From Aliihoeflea aestuarii (GTDB lineage: Bacteria > Pseudomonadota > Alphaproteobacteria > Rhizobiales > Rhizobiaceae): 64,000 bases of DNA. Positions within the stretch are counted from its first letter, which is position 1, and every line of letters begins with the position of its first letter. The position numbers were made by a program, and so were the translations under genes. This document shows positions 19,137 to 27,637 of this stretch, one piece after another. Location of the stretch: positions 1-64,000 of the forward strand of contig NZ_JAAAMK010000014.1 of NCBI RefSeq assembly GCF_024105665.1. Reading direction: 5' to 3'. The notes beneath the pieces are model-generated. The model saw only the letters and a program-made list of their open reading frames with translations, was not told the DNA's origin and did no database searches.

Positions 19137-20989
19137 TATTCCTGTCCCAGAAGAGCCATATAAGCTGCTTCAGGGTATGCTCCTTCTTCCCGAAAGATAT
19201 CGGAATAGCGATACCGATCTTCAGCAAATCCCTCAGCCCCCTTGGGAACCGGAATAGGGGTTCGATTCAGAAAGCCGTCGCCGCCACCCAGAACAATACG
19301 AACCCGTTCTATGTCGTCATGGAAATACTCACGCAGCAGCGGGATGACTTTAAATGCCATGACGCGATCGAGGTCGGCTTTCGTGTTGACGCCCATAAAC
19401 CAGGCGTGGCCGATCTGGGCATCCTCTCCCAAGAAATAGACAATACGCAGATTGAGGTTGTCCAGAATGGCTGCAAGATCGAGCGCACTATCGTCGAGTT
19501 CGATGCCTGAAAGTTCTGCAGAATCGGGTGGCAGTTCCTCAAACACGAAACGCCGACGCAGTGCTGTATCCAGCAGCGAGATGGATCTGTCTGCCGTGTT
19601 CATCGTGCCAAGGATGTACAGATTGGCCGGAAGAGAGAACGAGGTCTTGGAATAAGGAAGTGTGACGGTGATCGCCGCAGGCGCTCCTTGTCTCTTGTCT
19701 GCCTCCAGAAGCGTGATGAGTTCGCCCAGAACCTTCGAGATGTTGGCGCGATTGATCTCGTCAATGATGAGGACATGGTTGCCGGCCTGCTTCGAAGCCC
19801 GCTCTGCCATCACTTTCAGAACGCCTCCTTCCGGTTCGAGCGTGAAGCCTGCCCCCGATGCCATCGGCTTGGGTCGCAGTCCCTCGACGAAATCTTCGTA
19901 GGTATAGCTTTGGTGAAAGGTGACGAAACCGATGCGCCCGTCCTTTACCAGTTGCTCATAGGACGCGCGCACTGCACCCGGATCGGACGCCGCCTGGCCT
20001 AGACATATCTCGACGGCGCGTTGTGCGGTGCTGAATGTCTTGCCCGTACCCGGAGCGCCGTAGAAGATCGTATTCAGTTCAAAACCGGATGGAGCTGGCA
20101 CGATGGCCTCTTCATCCAGTTTATCTGTCGAATGCGCCTTCTTTTCTTTCGGCTTCTGCCAGACAGGCCTGAAGTCACCCTCGTAGAAATCGACGTGTGA
20201 ACCATGTTTGGCTTCAAGGCTCTTGCGCAAAGTCAGAAGTGCGTCATCGAGCTTGGCTATGCTCATAGCACCGACATCGGTTGCGGTTGTGGCCCCGAAG
20301 CCAGCCAGAATATCCCGTTTATGCTGGCCGGCGCTGATGCGCTCGAAGCTGTCAGGAAAAAGCAGGAAGGGCAGGATATGGCGCAACTGGCGATTTTCGC
20401 CGTTCACCTGTATCTCGAACCAACTGGCAAATGCGCCGCCGTCCCCGAGCAGGCGTCGACGTTCATCAACAGGCCTGGATTTGAGATCCTGCATGGCGGT
20501 AATCAACAGAACGAGCTCGCGCCATTTATTGTTGTTATATCCTTGGCCAGCCCGGCCGACACCGTAAAGAACCTGTTCGGTCAGGGCCGCCACGTCTTGC
20601 GGCAAATCCTGGCCTGACCAGGACCAAACCTCGCGGACTTTCCGATCCTTGGTCGCGGGAGAGACATCGCGGCGCTGGAAGGCATAAAGTAGCCAGATCA
20701 GCTCGGCCATCAGGCAGTGCGCTTCAGCGGTTGCGTCAGACAGCTGGACTTTCAGCTTTTCGAAGAACTTGCCTTCGCCCTCATCGAGGTTCTGCACGTA
20801 GGTACGCTGCAACTCCGCAAAGTGTTCAGCTGTCCAGAGTGAGCGTCCAGGTGAAAGCAGGGAACCATCGCCGATCAGGCAATCAGTGCGAAGACGATCC
20901 ATCGTCTCGTAAAGGGGAGAAAGATCAGCATCTGGGTTATAACGGGCCACGAAAATTCCTCGGAAATACTTATATAACCATTGCGGCAT
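19136..20989 (-). CDS. mcrB: McrB-family GTPase subunit of a modification-dependent restriction system
   Basis: This protein of about 617 residues carries the McrB AAA+ motor: Walker A GAPGTGKTFS, Walker B VLIIDEINRANISKVLGEL, then the McrB-type segment GTMNTADRSISLLDTALRRR. The N-terminal half is a specificity domain of unknown fold with little similarity I can name, so the recognised modification is unknown. The start at 20989 (MPQWLYKYFRG) follows a GGAAG ribosome site; an ATG 19 codons upstream is the alternative. Together with McrC it should restrict incoming methylated or hypermodified phage DNA, complementing the BREX-like locus, which targets unmodified DNA. Confidence 0.92.
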   Translation of the reverse strand: MPQWLYKYFRGIFVARYNPDADLSPLYETMDRLRTDCLIGDGSLLSPGRSLWTAEHFAELQRTYVQNLDEGEGKFFEKLKVQLSDATAEAHCLMAELIWLLYAFQRRDVSPATKDRKVREVWSWSGQDLPQDVAALTEQVLYGVGRAGQGYNNNKWRELVLLITAMQDLKSRPVDERRRLLGDGGAFASWFEIQVNGENRQLRHILPFLLFPDSFERISAGQHKRDILAGFGATTATDVGAMSIAKLDDALLTLRKSLEAKHGSHVDFYEGDFRPVWQKPKEKKAHSTDKLDEEAIVPAPSGFELNTIFYGAPGTGKTFSTAQRAVEICLGQAASDPGAVRASYEQLVKDGRIGFVTFHQSYTYEDFVEGLRPKPMASGAGFTLEPEGGVLKVMAERASKQAGNHVLIIDEINRANISKVLGELITLLEADKRQGAPAAITVTLPYSKTSFSLPANLYILGTMNTADRSISLLDTALRRRFVFEELPPDSAELSGIELDDSALDLAAILDNLNLRIVYFLGEDAQIGHAWFMGVNTKADLDRVMAFKVIPLLREYFHDDIERVRIVLGGGDGFLNRTPIPVPKGAEGFAEDRYRYSDIFREEGAYPEAAYMALLGQE

Positions 20990-21185
20990 GCAATATTCGT
21001 CTTCCGACTGGCGCGAGTCGGTCCAGCTTGCATAAGAAACCAGCAAAGCTCTTTTTGTCCAGTATACAGAGGCATTTGGGGAAAAGCCTTCCCCCTGGTC
21101 GGCACTGGCGTTGCCGACGCACCCCCATCAACGGGGAGACCCCGCAACGCCCCCTTCAGAGTGAGAGTGCGGACGGGTTTTCCGT

Positions 21186-21225
21186 GACGGGTTGAGGGCT
21201 GGGAGAGAGGCTTCCGGCGCCCGTC
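21186..21225 (+). repeat. Hairpin leader, copy A (before ardC)
   Basis: GACGGG (21186-21191) and CCCGTC (21220-21225) enclose a purine-rich GAGAGAGGCTTCCGGCG block and end 15 nt before the ardC ATG. The same block precedes parB and the gene at 26608. Confidence 0.75.
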
Positions 21226-21240
21226 GCGGAGATTATCCCG

Positions 21241-22209
21241 ATGGCCAGACATGATCGCAGCCCCGCTGAAGGTGGCGCGCGCAGCAACCTTTACGACGAC
21301 ATCACCAACAAGATCATCGCCGAGCTGGAGCAAGGGCGTCTGCCCTGGATCCAGCCTTGGGGTGCGTCGCCCGATACTGCCCCGCTCGGCCTGCCGAGAA
21401 ATGCTTCAACCGGCCGGTCCTATTCCGGCATCAATATTCTCATCCTCTGGGGCGCTGTCATCCAGCACGGCTTTCCCGGTCAGGCGTGGTTGACTTTCCG
21501 CCAGGCGCTTTCGCTTGGCGGCAATGTCAGGAAGGGCGAGCGTGGCACGACCGTTGTATATGCCGACCGTTTCACGCCCGAGGACGAAAAGTGTCGTGCC
21601 CGCGAGACGGGTGAGGATGCGCACGCCATACCGTTCCTGAAGCGGTTCACGGTCTTTAACGCCGCGCAGTGCGATGGCCTGCCCGACGACATCACGGCAG
21701 TCGCGCCGCCACCGCCGCCGGGCCTGATCGAACCGCGGGTCGAGGCGCTGATCCGGGCCACCGGCATCGACTTCCGCATCGGTGGCAATCGCGCCTTCTA
21801 TATGCCGTCGCTCGACTATGTGCAGGTGCCGCCTCCGCAAGCCTATTTCGAGACGATCAACTGGCACAGGACGGCGCTCCACGAGCTGGGGCACGCCAGC
21901 GGCCATCGCAGCCGTCTCAACCGCGATCTGACCGGCTCGTTCGGTTCGAAAAAATACGCGTTCGAGGAAATGATTGCCGAGCAAACCGCGGCTTTCAGCT
22001 GCGCGGCGCTCGGGATCGTGCCGACCGTGCGCCATGCCGATTACATTGGGTCGTGGTTGGAGGTCATGCGCGAGGACTCCCGCGCCATTGTCCGCGCGGC
22101 CTCGCAGGCCAGCAAGGCGGCAGACTGGCTGCTGTCGCATTTGCCGGCCGAGGACACCGTGGAGCCGGATGCCAGCGTAACCGAAACCGACCGGAGGGCT
22201 GCGGCATGA
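21241..22209 (+). CDS. ardC: ArdC-family antirestriction protein
   Basis: This 322-residue protein has the N-terminal ssDNA-binding domain of ArdC/TraC (LYDDITNKIIAELEQG, then SYSGINILILW and GERGTTVVYADRF). The C-terminal metallopeptidase domain has the zinc motif HELGH and a later EEMIAEQTAAF. ArdC proteins bind incoming single-stranded DNA and protect it from restriction after conjugation. It is the first gene of the plus-strand ICE core and overlaps the DUF2958 gene by ATGA. Its leader hairpin is shared with parB. Confidence 0.93.
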   Translation: MARHDRSPAEGGARSNLYDDITNKIIAELEQGRLPWIQPWGASPDTAPLGLPRNASTGRSYSGINILILWGAVIQHGFPGQAWLTFRQALSLGGNVRKGERGTTVVYADRFTPEDEKCRARETGEDAHAIPFLKRFTVFNAAQCDGLPDDITAVAPPPPPGLIEPRVEALIRATGIDFRIGGNRAFYMPSLDYVQVPPPQAYFETINWHRTALHELGHASGHRSRLNRDLTGSFGSKKYAFEEMIAEQTAAFSCAALGIVPTVRHADYIGSWLEVMREDSRAIVRAASQASKAADWLLSHLPAEDTVEPDASVTETDRRAAA

Positions 22210-22601
22210 TCCTCCTGACCGACACACAGCTCGACCGCCTTCTGGCCAATGGGCACCAGCGCGATCAGGATCACATCCCGGTCGTGAAGTTCTTCAACCC
22301 CCTCGGTGAAGGCGTCTGGCTCGCTACCGAGCTGGATGAGGATGGCGACATCATGTTCGGCCTGGCGGATCTCGGCCATCCCGAACTGGGTTCGTGGAGC
22401 CTTGGCGAGATGCAGTCAGTCCGGCTGCCCTTCGGCATGGGCATCGAGCGCGATCTACTGTTCACCAGGGATTTCCCGATCTCGGTATGGGCCGAGGCCG
22501 CCCGCGAAACTGGCAGCATCGGCGCCGCTGAACGTCTGCTCTACCGCGTCGGCCCGAGCTTTTCCCGTACATCCGCCGCTACAGAAAACCGGAGTGCCTG
22601 A
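22206..22601 (+). CDS. DUF2958-family protein
   Basis: This 131-residue protein begins MILLTDTQLDRLLANG and contains VVKFFNPLGEGVWLATELDEDG and later LGSWSLGEMQSVRLPFG, the signature of DUF2958. The family is common beside ArdC and ParB on plasmids and ICEs; its function is unknown. Its ATG overlaps the ardC stop, so both are translated from one message. Confidence 0.88.
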   Translation: MILLTDTQLDRLLANGHQRDQDHIPVVKFFNPLGEGVWLATELDEDGDIMFGLADLGHPELGSWSLGEMQSVRLPFGMGIERDLLFTRDFPISVWAEAARETGSIGAAERLLYRVGPSFSRTSAATENRSA

Positions 22602-22669
22602 TTTCCGGGTTTCAGGTTTTGCGGCTGGCGTCGCTCTCTTCAGAGGAAGAGGGCGGCGCTTCGCTTCGT

Positions 22670-22711
22670 GACGGGCTTATAGCCGGAGAGAGAGGCTCAC
22701 CGGCGTCCGTC
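22670..22711 (+). repeat. Hairpin leader, copy B (before parB)
   Basis: GACGG (22670-22674) pairs with CCGTC (22707-22711) around GGAGAGAGAGGCTCACCGGCG. The right arm is followed by ATGGAGTAA containing the ribosome site, 14 nt before the parB ATG. The sequence is closely related to copies A and C. Confidence 0.75.
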
Positions 22712-22725
22712 ATGGAGTAACTGAC

Positions 22726-24864
22726 ATGGCCACTGCCGTTCAGAAGATCACCCTGTCGTCCTCGCGCGACATTCCCTTCAACAAGCTGGTGCTCAGCCAG
22801 TCCAACGTCCGGCGCGTCAAGGCCGGGATCTCGGTCGAGGAACTGGCCGAGTCCATCGCCCGTCGCGGCCTGATCCAGTCCCTGCATGTCCGCCCGGTGG
22901 TGGATGCCGAGGGCAAGGAAACCGGCATGTTCGAGGTGCCCGCCGGCGGTCGCCGTTTCCGGGCGCTGGAGCTGCTGGTCAAGCAAAAGCGCCTCGCCAA
23001 AATCGCGCCGGTCCCGTGCGTGGTGTCGGAGGCCAGCGCCGATGTGCTGATCGATGAGGTTTCGCTCGCTGAAAACATCGAGCGCGCCCCGTTGCATCCG
23101 CTCGACCAGTTCCGCGCCTTCCAGGCCATGCGCGAAAAGGGCATGACCGAGGAAACAATCGCTGCCGCCTTCTTCGTGGACTCCAAGGTGGTGAAACAGC
23201 GCCTGCGTCTGGTTTCTGTCTCACCGGCATTGCTCGATGTCTATGCCGAGGACGGCATGACGCTGGAACAGCTCATGGCCTTCAGTGTCAGTTCTGACCA
23301 TGCGCGTCAGGAGCAGGTCTGGGAGGCGATCAAGGATGGCTGGCAGAAAGAACCCTACCATATCCGCCGCCTACTGACCGAAACCACGGTCCGCGCCGCC
23401 GACAAGCGGGCGGTGTTTGTCGGAATTGCCGCCTATGAGGAGGCAGGCGGATGCGTGCTGCGCGATCTCTTCCAGCAGGACGATGGCGGCTGGCTGCAAG
23501 ATCCGGTGTTGCTCGACCGGCTGGTCGGCGAAAAGCTGAAGGCCGAGGCCGAAGCCATCGCCGCCGAGGGCTGGAAGTGGATCGAGGTCGCCATCACCTT
23601 TCCCTATGGTCACGACCATGGCCTTCGCCAGATTGTCGGCACCACGGTCGATCTGAGCGAAGAGGAACGAGCTACCCGCGAGGCATTGCGCGACGAATAT
23701 GAGCGGCTTGAAGCGGAATATGGTGAGGCCGACGAACTGCCGGACGAGATCGACGCCCGCCTCGGTGAGATCGAACAGGCGCTGGAAACCTTCGAGCGCC
23801 GCCCGATGACTTTCGAGCCGGACCAGATCGGCATGGCAGGTGTCTTCATCAGCATCGACGCCGATGGCGCCCTGATGGTCGAACGCGGTTATGTTCGCGC
23901 CGAGGACGAAACGCCTGCGGAACCGGAGGCTGAGATCGTTGACCCGGAAACCGGCGAAGTGATCCAGCGGGCAGAACCGGAGGCAAGCCGCATGCGTGCG
24001 GTTATCACGCTGGGCGGCCAGCCGGTCGAAACTGAGGAGGAAGACGAGGCCGACACCATCAAGCCGCTGCCTGATCGCCTGGTCAGCGAACTGACCGCGC
24101 ATCGCACGCTGGCGCTGCGGGATGCGGTGGCCACGAACCCGCAGGTCGCCATGACGGCACTGCTCCACCGGCTGGTCATGGATTGCTTCATGCCGCATTC
24201 CGGCAAGGGTTGCCTCGAAGCACAGGTCCGGGAGGTTCATCTGCCCGCACAGGCGGAGGATCTGCGCGACAGCGCCTCGGCCAAGGCCATCGCTGACCGG
24301 CACGAACGCTGGGGCGACCATGTTCCGGCAGACGATGCCGCCCTCTGGGATTGGCTGACCGATCTGGACGATGGTTCGCGCATGGATTTGCTCGCCCATT
24401 GCGTCAGCTATGGTGTCAACGCGCTCTACGAGAAGCCCAACCCCTATAGCGGCACGGGCGTCAGCCAGCACGGGCTGGACATCCGCCTGTTGCAGGCTGA
24501 CCGGCTGGCCCGTTCGACCGGCCTCGACATGGTGGCCGTGGGTTGGCTGCCGACCGTTGGCAATTATCTCGGTCGCGTGACCAAGCCGCGTATCCTTGAA
24601 GCCGTGCGCGAAGGGGCTGGAGACCGGGCTGCCGATCTGATCGGGCACCTCAAGAAGGGTGACATGGCCAAGGAAGCCGAACGCCTGCTGGCCGAATCCG
24701 GCTGGCTGCCTGAGCCGCTGCGCCTGGTGGACGAAGGCATCGACGTCGAACCGGCATCAGGCGCTGCGGCGGAAGTCGACGATCTGCCCGGTTTCCTTTC
24801 CGGCGATGGCGAGGACGACCCGGCCGACGACGAGGAAGAACAGCATATGGTCGCTGCTGAATAG
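22726..24864 (+). CDS. parB: ParB/RepB/Spo0J-family protein
   Basis: This 712-residue protein has an N-terminal ParB/sulfiredoxin-like domain with the nucleotide motifs GGRRFRAL and ENIERAPLHP. A helix-turn-helix (MTEETIAAAFFVDSKVVKQRL) follows, then a long acidic C-terminal region. It is far longer than chromosomal ParB (about 300 residues), as usual for this ICE/plasmid family. It probably acts in partition or in regulation with the ParA at 39952, although the two genes are 15 kb apart. I see no parS consensus nearby. Confidence 0.9.
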   Translation: MATAVQKITLSSSRDIPFNKLVLSQSNVRRVKAGISVEELAESIARRGLIQSLHVRPVVDAEGKETGMFEVPAGGRRFRALELLVKQKRLAKIAPVPCVVSEASADVLIDEVSLAENIERAPLHPLDQFRAFQAMREKGMTEETIAAAFFVDSKVVKQRLRLVSVSPALLDVYAEDGMTLEQLMAFSVSSDHARQEQVWEAIKDGWQKEPYHIRRLLTETTVRAADKRAVFVGIAAYEEAGGCVLRDLFQQDDGGWLQDPVLLDRLVGEKLKAEAEAIAAEGWKWIEVAITFPYGHDHGLRQIVGTTVDLSEEERATREALRDEYERLEAEYGEADELPDEIDARLGEIEQALETFERRPMTFEPDQIGMAGVFISIDADGALMVERGYVRAEDETPAEPEAEIVDPETGEVIQRAEPEASRMRAVITLGGQPVETEEEDEADTIKPLPDRLVSELTAHRTLALRDAVATNPQVAMTALLHRLVMDCFMPHSGKGCLEAQVREVHLPAQAEDLRDSASAKAIADRHERWGDHVPADDAALWDWLTDLDDGSRMDLLAHCVSYGVNALYEKPNPYSGTGVSQHGLDIRLLQADRLARSTGLDMVAVGWLPTVGNYLGRVTKPRILEAVREGAGDRAADLIGHLKKGDMAKEAERLLAESGWLPEPLRLVDEGIDVEPASGAAAEVDDLPGFLSGDGEDDPADDEEEQHMVAAE

Positions 24865-24872
24865 CACTCATG

Positions 24873-24894
24873 CGGGGCGGCTTCGGTCGCCCCG
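24873..24894 (+). terminator. Hairpin after parB
   Basis: CGGGGCG and CGCCCCG form a 7-bp stem followed by GTTTATC, 9 bp past the parB stop. A second weak GCCC/GGGC stem with a T7 tract lies at 24921-24948. Together they probably end the ardC-parB transcript. Confidence 0.6.
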
Positions 24895-25043
24895 TTTATC
24901 ACCCTCCGTTTCCGCAACTCGCCCGGTCCTTGTGATTGGGCTTTTTTTGGGGGGGTATGCGGGCCATTTCTGCCGCTGATCAGGCTTGCGTTTGGGGGCT
25001 GAATACCTATCTCTGTAAACAGTTGTACATAGCAAGAGACGCA

Positions 25044-25070
25044 ATGAAGTCAGCAGACCGAACCATCTGA
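25044..25070 (+). CDS. Candidate eight-codon leader peptide upstream of catB
   Basis: An ATG reads MKSADRTI and stops, 124 nt before the catB ATG, after a purine-rich AAGAGA that could serve as a ribosome site. It is followed by a GCCCC/GGGGC hairpin and a strong terminator. Short leaders of this kind control other chloramphenicol genes by ribosome stalling. There is no direct evidence that it is translated. Confidence 0.3.
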   Translation: MKSADRTI

Positions 25071-25101
25071 ATAACGCCCCATGCCAAAGCTCGGGGCAGT
25101 C

Positions 25102-25132
25102 GCGCGCCGCAATCTGCGGTCGCGCTTTTTTT
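25102..25132 (+). terminator. Strong intrinsic terminator (or attenuator) just before catB
   Basis: GCGCGCCGCA and TGCGG-CGCGC form a GC-rich 10-bp stem with one bulge and a 3-nt loop, followed by T7. It lies only 35 nt before the catB ATG, leaving little room for a separate promoter after it. That makes regulated read-through possible. Confidence 0.75.
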
Positions 25133-25167
25133 GCATGCTTGAACAAAAGATTATTCAGAGGTTCCAG

Positions 25168-25803
25168 ATGAAAAACTACTTCGAGAGCCCATTCCGGGGC
25201 ATCACCCTCGACAAGCAGGTCACCAATCCAAACATCGTGGTCGGACGCTATAGCTACTACTCCGGCTATTATCACGGCCATAGCTTCGACGACTGCGCTC
25301 GCTACCTCTTGCCGGACGAAGGTGTTGACCGCCTACTGATCGGCAGCTTCTGCTCTATCGGATCAGGAGCGGCGTTCATCATGGCTGGCAACCAAGGCCA
25401 TAGAAATGACTGGATCAGCACGTTTCCGTTCTACTGGATGTCTGAGATCCCGGCCTTCGAAGGGGCCGAGAACGGCTTTAGCCCGTCCGGTGATACGGTC
25501 GTCGGAAACGATGTCTGGATCGGGTCAGAAGCAATCGTATTGCCGGGGGTCAAGATTGGTGATGGAGCCGTGATAGGCACGCGCGCAGTGGTGGCGCGAG
25601 ATGTTGAGCCTTACACTATCGTCGCCGGAAACCCTGCAAAGGAAATCCGAAAGCGTTTTAGCCAACACGACATTGATATTCTGTTGGAGTTGCGATGGTG
25701 GGAATGGCCTGATGACCACTTGCACATCGCAATGCCCATCCTGACTAGCGGCGATATTGAATCGCTACACCGATATTATAGAGCCTATCTCCGCACCCTG
25801 TAG
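25168..25803 (+). CDS. catB: Type B chloramphenicol O-acetyltransferase (xenobiotic acetyltransferase)
   Basis: This 211-residue protein acetylates chloramphenicol using acetyl-CoA. It is a left-handed beta-helix hexapeptide protein with the CatB hallmarks [47 protein letters not shown] and the catalytic His78 in NQGHRNDW, then [19 protein letters not shown]. The start at 25168 gives the exact family length; a longer in-frame ATG at 25081 would add leader sequence. It is cargo placed between parB and the small ICE genes. I see no integron attC site or IS flanking it. From memory it is clearly diverged from the common integron catB genes. Confidence 0.93.
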   Translation: MKNYFESPFRGITLDKQVTNPNIVVGRYSYYSGYYHGHSFDDCARYLLPDEGVDRLLIGSFCSIGSGAAFIMAGNQGHRNDWISTFPFYWMSEIPAFEGAENGFSPSGDTVVGNDVWIGSEAIVLPGVKIGDGAVIGTRAVVARDVEPYTIVAGNPAKEIRKRFSQHDIDILLELRWWEWPDDHLHIAMPILTSGDIESLHRYYRAYLRTL

Positions 25804-25808
25804 ACCCG

Positions 25809-25838
25809 AGCACCCGCCAAACAGCCTTCGGCGGGTGC
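25809..25838 (+). terminator. Hairpin after catB
   Basis: GCACCCGCC and GGCGGGTGC form a 9-bp perfect stem with a 10-nt loop a few bases past the catB stop. No T-run follows, so it may protect the 3' end or terminate weakly. Confidence 0.5.
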
Positions 25839-26203
25839 CCACCATTGACCGCTTTGGGCTGCTTTTGTCGATCCACTGATACAGATCCAGCTTCACCATA
25901 AACCCGGTCATCCCTGCCATGGAAAAGCGGTAGCCATCTCTGGCCTGAACGGAGCACGATACTGATGCCAGCATGGTGGCAAGGCTGGCGCGGCAGAGCA
26001 TCTGCGAGGGGTATCCGGCATCCTGTCAGATGCGAAGCACCACCCCCGCTTCCATTCGCAAACCTTGGTCCGATCCGTCTCTTTGACATTCAACCCGTGA
26101 AGGGTCGGCTTGACGCTTCGCGTGCCGCCCTCGGGGATTCGGAAAAAGTCCGAACGCCCTCGGGTGATTGCAGATCCGGTCAGACACTTCGGGCGCCTGT
26201 CGC
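25839..26203. other. Region without a recognised gene after catB
   Basis: Short frames occur on both strands; a 78-codon minus-strand frame (25765-26001) overlaps the catB end and has no recognisable domain. Part of 26090-26200 (GTGAAGGGTCGGCTTGACGC, then GGGCGCCTGTCGCGCG) loosely resembles the hairpin leaders used elsewhere in this block, so it is probably the leader of the next small gene. Confidence 0.5.
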
Positions 26204-26222
26204 GCGGGGGATGGTCCCCCGC
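26204..26222 (+). promoter_or_regulatory. Hairpin before the small gene at 26247
   Basis: GCGGGGGA and TCCCCCGC form a perfect 8-bp stem with a 3-nt loop, 24 nt before the ATG and just before an AGGAG ribosome site. Several neighbouring genes also have a hairpin in this position. Confidence 0.5.
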
Positions 26223-26246
26223 CTCCAAAGACAGGAGCCGGAACCC

Positions 26247-26411
26247 ATGTCCTATGCAGATGCCACCGCCTTCGCCGCCAGCCTCGCCACCACGCTGATG
26301 GTTTCAATCGTTGTGTTCCAGGCCGGAGACGGCACCCACGCCGCTTGCCCCGCCGCCGAATTCGACGGCGACGAGGACATGGTGAAGCTGGAGCTGGACC
26401 CGTGGGAGTAA
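26247..26411 (+). CDS. Small hypothetical ICE protein (54 residues)
   Basis: The protein begins MSYADATAFAASLATTLMVS and ends acidic (EDMVKLELDPWE). A short hydrophobic stretch near the N-terminus is too weak to call a membrane segment. An AGGAG ribosome site lies about 10 nt before the ATG, and a strong hairpin precedes it. I do not recognise the family. Confidence 0.6.
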   Translation: MSYADATAFAASLATTLMVSIVVFQAGDGTHAACPAAEFDGDEDMVKLELDPWE

Positions 26412-26553
26412 GGCGCGAAAGCGCCTCATCCCCGACGGCCCGAGCGCGGAGACCCGCGCTTCGGGCCTTCAGCCTTGCGATGCTTGGCCATCGCCGGCAG
26501 CGGAACCGGGAACAAGCCCGGTCAGAGAGGAAGAGTGCGGGCCGTTCGGCCGT

Positions 26554-26593
26554 GACGGGTTGAGGGTCGGAGAGAGGCTTTCCGGCGCCCGTC
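26554..26593 (+). repeat. Hairpin leader, copy C (before 26608 gene)
   Basis: GACGGG (26554-26559) and CCCGTC (26588-26593) enclose GGAGAGAGGCTTTCCGGCG. ATGGAGTAATCCCG follows, then the ATG. It is nearly identical to copy A (ardC) and shares its 3' part with copy B (parB). Confidence 0.75.
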
Positions 26594-26607
26594 ATGGAGT
26601 AATCCCG

Positions 26608-27156
26608 ATGACCTTTGCCCGTTCCGAAACCTTCCGTTCCATCGGTCAAATTCTGGCGGCCGATGTTCTGCCGGCGCTTTATCGAGCGCAAAAGCTGCCC
26701 CTGCGCATCTCGTGCCTCGGCGTGGCCAGCTATGACGCCAGTGACGCGGCGAACAGCTTCGACCGCATGATCCCGCTTGGGGAATGCCCGTCACCGGAAG
26801 AGGCCATCCAGGCCGCAGCATTGCGCGTGGCGCGCGGTGATATTTGCACGGGGCCGGACAGCTTCCCGTACTATCAGCCCCGCATCATGCTCATTCAGGA
26901 CCGTGATCAGCGCCTGGTCCTCGCCGGAGAAATCCGCGCTGGCATTATCCTCTGGCAACAGCCGGTCGCATCCGATGCCGAGGCACGCAGGATCGTGACT
27001 GAGGCCAGTCGGTTGCGCGGTATGGCATTCCGGGCCTCAGACCCCGTTGATGCGAGACGGCTGCGTTACCGCGCCGCTGCGCTTGAGGCACGGTTGGTTG
27101 ATCCCTTCTGGCGCGATGCTGCGGCTGATCTGCTCCACCTGCCTCAGGCCGCGTGA
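26608..27156 (+). CDS. Conserved ICE hypothetical protein (182 residues)
   Basis: The protein begins MTFARSETFRSIGQILAADV. It contains YYQPRIMLIQDRDQRLVLAG and an arginine-rich C-terminal helix (DARRLRYRAAALEARL). I cannot name a family or function. The start at 26608 follows the shared hairpin leader with its GGAG ribosome site, which strongly supports expression together with ardC and parB. Confidence 0.75.
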   Translation: MTFARSETFRSIGQILAADVLPALYRAQKLPLRISCLGVASYDASDAANSFDRMIPLGECPSPEEAIQAAALRVARGDICTGPDSFPYYQPRIMLIQDRDQRLVLAGEIRAGIILWQQPVASDAEARRIVTEASRLRGMAFRASDPVDARRLRYRAAALEARLVDPFWRDAAADLLHLPQAA

Positions 27157-27220
27157 CCGTTACCCATCCCCGTCATTTCGCCCGGTGCCATGCCGGGCTT
27201 TCTTGTTTCAGGAGGCTGAT

Positions 27221-27637
27221 ATGGCCGATTACCACACCCACTTTTCCTGCCTGCTCGACGTTGGGACACATGAGAATGCCGTCCGTGCCGTCGATCTCTA
27301 TAAAGCCTTGCCGGACGGAAGCAGCGCCGAACATGAACCCGCCAACAGCTTCCTGCTCTCGATCCAGCCTGAGCATGACGGTACGCAGCTCTGGATACGC
27401 GACGATGACACCGGCGACCCCGAACATGTCATCCGGTTCGTCATACACTGCGCGGCCACCCTCGGCCTGACTGGATTATGGGGACTGCAATGGGCAAACA
27501 GTTGCTCTCGACCCCGCCTGGATGGGTTCGGCGGCGGCGCGCATGTCCTCGATCTCGCAACCGGCGAGACGGTGGACTGGATCGACACCAATGGCCGGCT
27601 TTCCTCGGTTCGCGAAGGGAGAGATCCCTATGCCTGA
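27221..27637 (+). CDS. Hypothetical protein (138 residues)
   Basis: The protein begins MADYHTHFSCLLDVGTHENA. It has alternating strands and a segment (FLLSIQPEHDGTQLWIRDDD, then EHVIRFVIHCAATLGLTGLW) suggesting a small alpha/beta fold. A perfect AGGAGG ribosome site precedes the ATG, and the gene overlaps the next one by eight bases. I do not recognise the function; it belongs to the small-gene block typical of such elements. Confidence 0.78.
   Translation: MADYHTHFSCLLDVGTHENAVRAVDLYKALPDGSSAEHEPANSFLLSIQPEHDGTQLWIRDDDTGDPEHVIRFVIHCAATLGLTGLWGLQWANSCSRPRLDGFGGGAHVLDLATGETVDWIDTNGRLSSVREGRDPYA

Noticed and set aside
22640..22726. A parS or IHF-type site before parB.
   Set aside because: No sequence close to the parS consensus was found; the repeat there is better explained as a leader hairpin.
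25765..26001. A 78-codon minus-strand frame that starts like a secreted peptide.
   Set aside because: It overlaps the end of catB and the hairpin after it, has no good ribosome site and no known family.
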